This document shows positions 22,567 to 30,807 of a DNA stretch of 64,000 nt, in pieces. The notes under the pieces were generated by a model. It searched no databases, was not told where the DNA came from, and saw only the letters and a program-made list of their open reading frames with translations. This DNA comes from Zantedeschia hybrid cultivar (taxonomy: Eukaryota > Streptophyta > Magnoliopsida > Alismatales > Araceae), in assembly GCA_030544215.1 (NCBI GenBank), contig JARZZO010000014.1, forward strand, positions 17,580,234 to 17,644,233. The letters are read 5' to 3'. Numbering within the stretch: position 1 is the first letter of the stretch; every line of letters begins with the position of its first letter. Made by a program: the position numbers and the translations under genes.

Positions 22567-23850
22567 AATTTATTGATGTTGTGTTGGAGTTCCTGGAAGA
22601 GGACGAACAACTGTTGAATGTGATTGAGGAGACAATTATTGAGGACATTGAAAATGAATACGTTTCACAGGTACGCCGACGTATGTATAACTCTGCTCTA
22701 TCCGGCCACACATTGATCCATGAGATATTAGACGGCCATGACGAAAGGTCTTACCACATGTTTCGAGTGCATCCTTCTATGTTTTTACAACTCCGTGATC
22801 TACTTGTGAGTCGTGGCCTTTTGAGGGACTCGCGGCATGTTCCTATATGCTGCCGGCCATGGCATGTTCCTATATGCTGCCGGCCATGGCGTTGCAACGG
22901 GAGCCATGTGCGAGCGGTTCCAATACTCTTCTCATACTATTAGTCGGTATGTCAACTTGGTCACAAACCAGATAGCTGAGTTAAAGTATGACTTTATTCA
23001 GCTGCCTACACACGCTCAGGTTCGTGAGTGTCATCCGCACATCCGGGGAAAGCAAACGTTCTACTCGTACTTCAAGGTGACCACATTGCTACTGTGCATT
23101 TTTTACGTTAGTCGTGATGTACACACATTGACTGATAAATGTTCTTCCACACATCTTCTTTTTACAACCATGTAGGATGCGATTGGAGCCATCGACGGCA
23201 CACATGTGTTGGCAAATGTGCCACGGACACTGCACGGACGATTCCGAAACCGCAAAGGTTTCATCAGCCAGAATGTCAAGGGTGTCGTGTCATTCGACCT
23301 CACCTTCCAATACGTTGCAGTTGGTTGGAAAGGATCGGCTGTCGACATGCGGGTGCTTAGATGGGCTTTGGAGGAAGGCGCATTCAGTGTCCCTCGTGGA
23401 AAGTATTATCTGGTTGATTATGGGTATGCAAACTCAAGTGGTTTCTTGGCTCCATATCGTGGCCAAAGATATCACTTGGCATCATTTCGCGGGGAACATA
23501 ATGGGGCATATGCGAATAAAGAAGAAAAGTACAACCACCGTCATGCTCAGTTAAGGAATGTTGTTGAGAGAGCATTAGGCGTCTTGAAGAATCGGTTTCA
23601 GACGCTAAAGGAGGGAAACATGTACCCCTGGGCGACACAAAGGAAGATGGTCATTGCATGCGCTGTTATTCATAACTTTATTCGTCGATCTCAGGGACAT
23701 GACTATTACATCAACTGCGAGAACAATGAAGAAGCAGTTGGTGAGGATGGTGGTGATGACGATGTTCCTATTGACATCCCTCTTAGCCGAGCTGAGGTTA
23801 CACTAGGAGGGCAGATTAGGGACTCGATTGCTAACGCACTATGGACATGA
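22567..23850 (+). pseudogene. PIF/Harbinger DDE transposase with one frameshift
   Basis: The transposase cuts and pastes the element at TTA/TAA targets. Exon A (about 22567-23076) encodes the N-terminal region (FLEEDEQLLNVIEE, RMYNSALSGHTLIHEIL, FRVHPSMFLQLRDLL). The intron is 23077-23175 (AAG/gtgacc ... atgtag/GATGCG). Exon B (23176-23850) carries the catalytic core: first Asp in AIDGTHV, second Asp in YYLVDYGYAN, Glu in NVVERALGVLKNRF, then the HNFIRR motif. All three DDE residues are kept. At 22835-22890 the frame changes: a 27-bp segment is tandemly duplicated and part of the expected sequence is lost, so exon A is split between two frames. No in-frame ATG is obvious at the start, which may come from an upstream exon. 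Confidence 0.88.
22836..22889 (+). repeat. 27-bp tandem duplication inside the transposase
   Basis: The unit starting catgttcctatatg is present twice in a row at about 22836-22862 and 22863-22889. In the downstream frame it reads MFLYAAGHG twice. The duplication itself keeps the frame; the frame break lies just upstream, where family members have extra residues between SRHV and MFLY. Confidence 0.85.
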
Positions 23851-24138
23851 GTTGTCTTCGTCATGCCTCCTCTTTGGTGCTTTGTTCCGCATGTCTCTTC
23901 CCATTTTACTTTATTGTCTGTTTGCGTATGTGATGTTTGATTTTTCATATGCTTTATGTACGGATATTAATTATTGCGTATGTTGAACATTTCATTTTTA
24001 GCACTTTACCTTATTCAACTGTAGTATTTTATTTTTGTGAAGAATTATTCCAAATTAATTTCTCTACTTTTTTGTTGACTTAAACATTGTACTGAGTACC
24101 TTTTTTATTTTTTTCTGCAGGAGGAATTAATATAAATT
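23851..24138. other. 3' flank of the transposase
   Basis: AT-rich non-coding sequence, likely 3' UTR. It ends in a pyrimidine tract followed by 'ctgcag' just before the minisatellite. Confidence 0.35.
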
Positions 24139-24985
24139 AGTCTATTGGATGGATGGTTCCACTAGTTGGAGCAACCCCACTGGACAATGATTTTATCGAA
24201 CCATCCTCCTGTTTTCGAGCCTGCGAACGGTGCATGGAATTTTCCAACCCTATCTATTGCCACACTGGGATGATCGGATGGCATCAGTGCAACCATATCT
24301 CAGTGGGTTATTTGGATAGCAGGAGGGCAAAATTACATGCTCCTCATTCGCTTATTATGGGCAATGATGAAATAATAGAAATGAGTCTAGTGGTCGGATG
24401 GTTCCACTGGTTGGAGCAACCCCACTGGATAATGATTTTATCGAACCATAAGTTCTTATTTCTGAGCCTGCAAAGGACACATGTCCATTGAGGATAGTTG
24501 GATACCAGGAGGGCAGAATTGCACATTCCTAATTCGGTCATTATGGGCAATGATGAAAAAATTTAATTGAGTCTATTGGTAGGATGGCTCCACTGCTTGG
24601 AGCAACCCTGGTGGACAATAATAAGTTCCTATTTCTGAATCTGCAAAGGACGCATGTCCATTGAGGATAGTTGGATACCAGGAGGGCAGAATTGCACGTT
24701 CCTAATTCGATCATTATGGGCGATGATGAAAAAATTTAATTGAGTCTATTGGTAGGATGGCTCCACTGCTTGGAGCAACCCCAGTGGACAATGATAAGTT
24801 CCTATTTCTGAGCCTGCAAAGGACGCATGTCCATTGAGGATAATTGGATACCAGGAGGGCAGAATTGCACGTTCCTAATTCGGTCATTATGGGCGATGAT
24901 GAAAAAATTTAATTGAGTCTATTGGTAGGATGGCTCCACTACTTGGAGCAACCCCAGTGGACAATGATATTTTGTATATTACGTA
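24139..24985 (+). repeat. Minisatellite with ~173-bp period, about 4.5 copies
   Basis: Units start with gagtctattgg(a/t) at 24139 (244 bp, most diverged), 24383 (186 bp), 24569 (173 bp), 24742 (173 bp) and 24915 (partial). Units 3 and 4 are almost identical. Each contains TCCACTG...CAGTGGA, a 7-bp inverted repeat around 'cttggagcaacc'. There is no coding frame across the units. Confidence 0.9.
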
Positions 24986-25865
24986 CACGTTTCTGAGCCT
25001 TGAAATGATTAATATTGCACAGTGTACTGATGGATGGTGAGGTTATGACAATGGTAGGTATTGTAATTTTAATGTTCTCATTTTTTACTTTAATTTCATA
25101 TTTGTTGCATAGAATCTATTAAATTTTTTTAACAGGGGTACAATGCGTACGTACTTCCAGGAGGTATTTTGCGTGTGGATTTAGTTAAAAGGGAGGCTCA
25201 TTAATGATGCATTATATTTTTTTTCAGTTATAACGGATATTGTAAAATTGAAAAAAATTTTATTGAATTTCATGATTTTTGCAACTGACTGTTATGGTGA
25301 CTGTTTTTGTGTATGTAATTTTTAGCGTAATTGAATGTACGATCACAGAGTGTTATACAAATTGAGAAAAACATAATTTTAATCACCAGATGTTACAAAT
25401 TAACATATTTTATTATAAATTTTTTTTTAACAAGATATTCTGTTAAATCATCAAATTTGAGTTTGAAGAAATAAAATGATTTAACTTTAAAATTAATTTA
25501 TACATTACTATTGTAACGTGTGTTACTAACAGGAAATTAAAATAAAAATAGTTGACAAACTCAATAATATTATACATATTAATAAGCAAGATTTGAAAAA
25601 TATAAAAATTCAAAATAACATATGCAAGGACAACATGGGTATTTTGAACTCTTTATTCCACTCTTTATTCCACTCTTTATTCTCTTCTTTATTCTACTTA
25701 TTCCTACTAAATCACTTGGAATAGCGCAGTGCAATTCTACTTATTCTGGGTGGAATACCAACTACTTACCAAACTAAAATACCTCTTATTCTGGGTTAAG
25801 AAATCACTTCCTCTTTATTCTGGTTTAAGCTATTATGCAAACAAACTGATACTAAGGATACTGTG
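24986..25865. other. AT-rich DNA with subterminal GAATAA repeats
   Basis: 24986-25635 is A/T-rich without features. From 25640 to 25830, 'ctttattc(c/t)' and 'ttattctgg' recur at least eight times. This is the inverted counterpart of the GGAATAA motifs near 13.53-13.67 kb. Confidence 0.5.
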
Positions 25866-25937
25866 ACATGGGGCCGTACGCAGTAGCATGATGGATCCCA
25901 CCCACTTCTTCTGCGTTAGCGGGCGAGGAAGGTTCGA

Positions 25938-25974
<37 letters not shown>

Positions 25975-26365
25975 GGTTTCACCATGGTAAACGAAATTTC
26001 TTCCTATCCTACCTCGCCCTCAGGTGGACTCTTCGTCCTTGTGACGGAACTATCACTATTGAGTCCGGATCCTCTACGGTCCTCGTTAGACCGTAGAGGG
26101 TCAGTATTTACTGGGGGAGGGGGGCAGAAGTTAATGCAGGGGGGTTCAGACAGGATGTTTTTGGATTTTTTTTTCCTCCCTCCTCCAGTAAACACTGACC
26201 CTCTACGGTCCAACGAGGACCGTAGAGGATCCGGACTCATCACTATCGAGCGAAAATATCTCCCTCTAAGGAGAAAAAAAACATCTCCGATTGCAGCCAG
26301 CCTCGACCTCCTGAGTCCTGACCTCTGAGTGCCCATCCACTGGACTACATGGCCCCAAAAAAAAT
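25866..26365 (+). mobile_element. Possible tRNA-derived SINE, interrupted by a MITE and a G33 tract
   Basis: A perfect pol III B-box (GGTTCGAACC, 25931-25940) lies about 50 bp after an imperfect A-box-like stretch (gtacgcagtagcatg). The 3' side ends 'catggccccaaaaaaaa'. Between them sit 33 consecutive G residues (25941-25973) and the inserted hairpin MITE. The edges share GGGGCC in inverted form, which could point to a DNA element instead. Confidence 0.35.
26052..26247. mobile_element. Hairpin MITE with nested palindromic arms and 9-bp TSD
   Basis: The element spans 26061-26238 (178 bp). Its ends GAGTCCGGATCC and GGATCCGGACTC are inverted copies, and pairing extends to about 60 bp per arm. 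Each arm is itself a palindrome: CCTCTACGGTC and GACCGTAGAGG around a 7-nt loop, once at about 26071-26099 and again at about 26200-26228. The flanks carry ATCACTATT (26052-26060) and ATCACTATC (26239-26247), an 8/9 match. A 9-bp duplication fits Mutator-like transposases. There is no coding capacity. Confidence 0.85.
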
Positions 26366-26699
26366 TGTTGTGATATGGGACGGGCCTATTCATGGACCAC
26401 TGGCCGACAGTGCTCATATTAATTCAAGATGCTAAAGCACAGGCCGGGTTAGGCTGCGGATAGAGACTAATCAGAATTGTATTAGGTGATGCCTCAGATG
26501 ATTCACATGGTCACTAAGTTTCATAATTAGTTAAGTTGAGATGGAGTTTATTCCCTGGCGAAGTTCATGACAAGCAGAAGCATGCGTACTAACTATCAGA
26601 TGACTTCATGGCTAATCTAACTCAATCACATAATTCGATCCTCTAAATTGACTTTGCATATCCTTCACTAGTGTCAGTGAACTACTCAGCTACGCTGTG
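26366..26699. other. Intergenic spacer, nothing recognised
   Basis: No gene, RNA or repeat signature is visible. Confidence 0.35.
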
Positions 26700-27101
26700 A
26701 TCTCATCTAGGGATGACAAGTGGGTGGGTCAGTCCGTGGTTCAGTTCAATCCAGTCTTTATTAAAAGAAATTAGATTGGTCTAAATTATATAAATTGAGT
26801 TAGATTAAATTTAAGTTGACATTAGTTAAATCTGGATTGAGTTAGATTGAAAACAGGTTGACCAAATTTAATTTATTAACTTTCTAATTCATATAAAAAG
26901 TAAAATACTTGTAACAAACTATTTATAAATAGGGTCAACTCAACTCAATCCATTCATTATTGAATTTAGATTGAATTTAAGTTAAACTTGAATTGAATTT
27001 AAGCTAGATTAAAATTAGACTGAATTATTTTGACTTTAAATTAGACCCAAATTATCATATAATCCAATCCAACCCGCTCAATTTACATCCCTAATCCCAT
27101 C
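26700..27101. mobile_element. hAT-like MITE with 8-bp TSD
   Basis: The element 26708-27093 starts TAGGGATGACAAGTGGGT and ends ...CAATTTACATCCCTA, giving terminal inverted repeats TAGGGATG. The flanks ATCTCATC (26700-26707) and ATCCCATC (27094-27101) match at 7 of 8 positions, the target size of hAT elements. The interior repeats 'ttgaatttaa'/'agattgaatt' phrases and is non-coding. Confidence 0.82.
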
Positions 27102-28669
27102 CCACAAAGAATCAATTGCATTTGGTAGAGAATTAATCAATCAATCAAGAAGTAAATTGACTTCACGACATACCAAGATCTATGAAGCACCTGGCTGTCC
27201 AACTGCCCCACGAACAAACAATGTGTTTGGTGGAGAGAGAGAAAGAGAGAACCAATAACCGAATCAGAAAGATGAACAGCACTTACCTATGAGTTGATAA
27301 ATATCCACTGAGCACCAGGGCCCTACTAAAGGGGCCATCAGCACGCACGTAAGAGTGCGTTTGGTACGTACTGAATCGTGCCTGCGTATATATGTCTTCT
27401 GAACTCGCATGCGTACGAATTAAAATTCCAAAGGTACGTGCTGAGGTACCATACTTTTCTATCAAGTTCTAGACGACACAAAAGGCCGTAGGCTGGTGAC
27501 GGATTTGGTGATCTTTGAGCCGCACACGGAAGTTTAGCTTCCCCTACCAGAAAAGAGAATGTCCACCATGGCTGCCCATTTCTTAAGCTTCCCCTTCGCC
27601 TTTTGTGTTTTCTGTGTGCTGCCATGGGACGAAAATCCCATACTCACTTGAAAGCCTTTTGGTTATTGTGGTCAACAGCGGACACAGAAATTCTGTCTAA
27701 TGAAGTTATTTAGACATTAGGTCATAAGTATGATTGAGGCAATGAGATCTTGAGATAAATCATATGGGGTTTTAGACTGGGCCAATAGGATCCTAAACTG
27801 GATAAGTAGACTCTCGCATTAGACTATTTTAAATTTGGCAAATAAATTTGACAAAACCTAATGAGACTCAGGACCCCATTAGATACAGTCTGGATCCGCC
27901 ACTGATTGTAGTGTTGGTGGCCTTGCTCTATTGCCCATGTGCTGTTGATCAAGCTAATGTCACAAAAATCTAAGTACGATTTAGCTAACATGTTTTACTT
28001 CAATAGGTTTGGTAGGAATAAATTGCCCATGTGCTGCTGATCAAGCTAATGTCACAAAAATCTAAGTGCCGTATAGCAAACATGTTTTACTCTAATGTGT
28101 TTGGTAGGAATAAATGAAAGAAATTTTAGATAGTTCCCCCACAAGTACTATAGTAGTTATTACGACCTATAATTTATTATACCTAGTTATTGAGCCTTCT
28201 AATTTTAATATAATAAATCTCTTTAGTAGATATTTGAAAATGCTATTCTTACTTTTTAGGAGCTTACTTAAACAACACAAGATTGCATGAGGTTATAAAT
28301 AAATATCAAGGTTTGAAAGATTAACCTCTAAATGCTGTAGATCCTTAAGAGGAGATGATATTAAGAAACCATAAATCAATGTATTAAGAATCCATAAATC
28401 AATCACATTTTAAAATATTTAAAACCAACCTCTTTTTTTGGCTATCTTTCCCGTGTCCAGTTTTTCAAAATCCAAACTTGGTGACAGTGACGTTGGATTA
28501 CACCCATCTCGTCCCCCCTCTCACGGCCTAACTGCCGGTGGAGACCCAAGAAGAAAAAGAGAAAAATTACGACGGCACATGTTGCGCACGTGATGCCAAA
28601 TCACGCGGATATGGGCTGGCAGATGCTGCGCTCCCTATGGCTTGTGGCCCATTGGGGACATTTCGGGAA
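27102..28669. other. Intergenic region with one tandem duplication
   Basis: No gene recognised. A ~92-bp segment starting near 'ttgcccatgtgctg' is tandemly duplicated (about 27932-28023 and 28024-28115) with several substitutions. A short GA run lies at 27232-27249. Confidence 0.5.
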
Positions 28670-29205
28670 GAGTAATACTTGCTGCATGGCACAGCAGCCG
28701 TCTGATATGGCCCGATCGATCGGATGGCTGCTGTGCAGCCTGTCTAATTTAAGGAGAGCCGGTTGGGGGTGTTTTTTAATTTTTTAATTTTCTTGTCAGA
28801 ATTTTTTTATCTTTTTAGAACGTCCGATCAAAAATTCAAGAGTATATTCGGATTGCTCGATCCCCGACCCGATTGTATTTTTTTTTTTCAAAAAAAAATA
28901 TATTGCACGTAAATCGAGGTTTGGATTCTTTTTTTAAAAATATATATATATATACAGTCGGATCAGGGCCGACCCGAACAACTCGGATGTACTCTCGAAT
29001 TTTTGATCGGACGTTTCAAAAAAATTAAAAAATCCAACAAAAAAATTAAAAAAATTAAAAAATACGCCCCAACCGGCTCCCCTTAAATTAGACGGGCTGC
29101 ACCGATCGAACCAGATCAGACGGTTGTTGTGCCATGCACGGTTGTTGTGCCATGCATTGCAATCCACGTTGAATTGCAATGCATGACATTGCAGCAAGTA
29201 TTACA
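28670..29205. mobile_element. Fold-back MITE, GAGTAAT family, member 4 (long arms)
   Basis: The left end GAGTAATACTTGCTGCA (28670) mirrors the right end TGCAGCAAGTATTAC (about 29190-29204). The arms pair over more than 150 bases: for instance ccggttgggg (28760) with ccccaaccgg (29066), and 'cgtccgatcaaaaatt' with 'aatttttgatcggacg'. The right arm has 'gttgttgtgccatgca' twice in tandem (29124 and 29142). It is non-coding; RNA from it would fold into a long hairpin. Confidence 0.8.
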
Positions 29206-30405
29206 TGACGATAGGAATATATAGAAATAGAAAGTTCTGTCCAAAGATTGATGCACACATTCAAAAGTGTTATTTTTGTCATCGTCGACAACGATTTTTA
29301 CCTGGTGTGTTTCAATGTAAAATTTTCTAGTTTATGAGTTTATAATTACGGATTTTAAAATTTATAATTTCAAAGATAGAGAACATTTATTTGATTTCCA
29401 TAAGAGAATGTTTAAATCTTTTTTATTTTATTTGCAGTGGCCTTCATGTTTAAATCAAATAAAAAAAATGAACTGCCACAGGGGCAAAATAAAATCAAGC
29501 AGAATTTTGTTTTACACTGTTTACATTAGATCAACCATCAGAAAGCATTGTAAAGTAAATTATTTTTTTTAAGATTACGTTGTTTTTTATTGAAACAAAT
29601 AACCCCTTAGATGTCTTAACACTTACCTATGGAAGATTGGAGCAAGCTATAAACTTCTCATTGTTATAGTACGGATCTAATTACGTGCATTACTATATCT
29701 GTCGACCATGATAGAACATCCCCTTCAAAAGATTTACCAAGTTTTTAACCATACACAGTTGGAGGATAGAAGAACAACCACAGCATGCAAAAGATGTTTA
29801 GAGACGACAAAAGCCGGCTTATTACTTGCATTCTAAGCTCGGGGAAGTCTGAGCTAATCGCTTAACAGTGGAAAGAAGTTGTACAAAGCCACATCCCAAA
29901 CGACATATTGTCACAAAGCAACTCCGGTAGCAGCCCACAGCACCTTCTTTTCTCCATCTCTCTCACGGAAGAACATTTGGGGGACAGCGAAAAGCTGAAA
30001 GGGCACCACCATCATCATCACAATCATCACTAGATGGGACAAAATACAAAAGCGGATGCGTTCCTAACCTGATAGAGACCACCCACAAGAAGGGTCATAT
30101 TGGGAAGTAAGAGGAAAGTTCCCCTCCTCCATCCTCCTGTCTCAAATGTATCTATTACACCAAGTTCTTCACAATAAATTTCTCCAGCAGCATCCATGAA
30201 CAGTTGTTACCACTGGTACTAGATCACCTCTTCGTTAACTCTGCACAGTGCCTCGCATATAAAGGGAGGCAGAACATCTGTGTGATGCAGCGTTCCCCGT
30301 CACGCGCACAAGGCCACTACTAGTAGTAACAGCGTCGCTATCAACTCCCCCTCCCCTCCCTAGCTGCCTTCGCCCCCACCCTCCATCCATTGCCGCCCCC
30401 CAACT
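29206..30405. other. Intergenic region and upstream flank of ROPGAP
   Basis: AT-rich to about 29.6 kb, then mixed composition. No gene is seen. The last part is the presumed proximal promoter of ROPGAP. Confidence 0.4.
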
Positions 30406-30413
30406 TATAAAAA
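30406..30413 (+). promoter_or_regulatory. TATA box of ROPGAP
   Basis: TATAAAAA at 30406-30413 lies about 400 bp upstream of the chosen start codon. A (CT)n run follows at 30460-30481, a common plant core-promoter or leader element. A second TATATA at about 30759 is only 50 bp from the ATG and is less likely. Confidence 0.5.
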
Positions 30414-30586
30414 TGACACTTTTAATGTAGAGAGCAGACCTCCAGCTCAAACCCACTTCTCTCTCTCTCTCTCTCTCTCTGTGGGCATTCTTTGCTTCTT
30501 CAGACACACAAAGCCAGCCAGGAAGAGAGGAGGAAGAAGGGGGGTGTAGAAGTGGAGGAGCTTGGAGGAGGGAAGCGCCCAAGTTA

Positions 30587-30704
30587 ATGATTCACACGTT
30601 CTACCGCCACCAAAGACGCTTCCTTTAATCCCACTCCACCCCCCAAGTATTCAAAACCCCTGCGCACCCAGATCTCGTCCTGGGCGGAAATGGCCGATTT
30701 TTAA
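30587..30704 (+). promoter_or_regulatory. Two short upstream ORFs in the ROPGAP leader
   Basis: If transcription starts just after the TATA box, the leader holds an ATG at 30587 (13 codons, stop at 30626-30628) and an ATG at 30690 (4 codons, stop at 30702-30704). Both end before the main ATG at 30808, so they could lower or tune translation by reinitiation. This is inference; the transcription start is not known. Confidence 0.45.
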
Positions 30705-30807
30705 ATTGGCGAAGCAAGCGCAGGTGGGGGGAGAAGGGGGTGGACGCCTGGACGGGGTATATAGCGGTCGACTTCCCATAATACCCCCTCCTCTTTTGCG
30801 CCCAGCA

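Larger units (their letters stand above)
13527..25850 (+). mobile_element. Candidate full extent of the PIF/Harbinger element (ends uncertain)
   Basis: The left edge reads CTTTGTTTGCGGAATAGGCC (about 13527) and the reverse complement of the right edge reads AGTTTGTTTGCATAATAGC (about 25850). Both are followed inward by repeated GGAATAA/AGAATAA motifs (left 13532-13665, right 25640-25830), as expected for transposase-binding subterminal repeats. The interval contains the Myb-like, hybrid-binding-domain and transposase ORFs. It is larger than most Harbinger elements, partly because of nested insertions (MITE 14926-15119, a LINE tail) and internal duplications. No TTA/TAA duplication was found at these edges, so the true element may be smaller. 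Confidence 0.35.

Noticed and set aside
25888..26417. Gly-rich coding region (both strands)
   Set aside because: It is caused by the G33 tract and the inserted hairpin MITE; the frame does not continue on either side.
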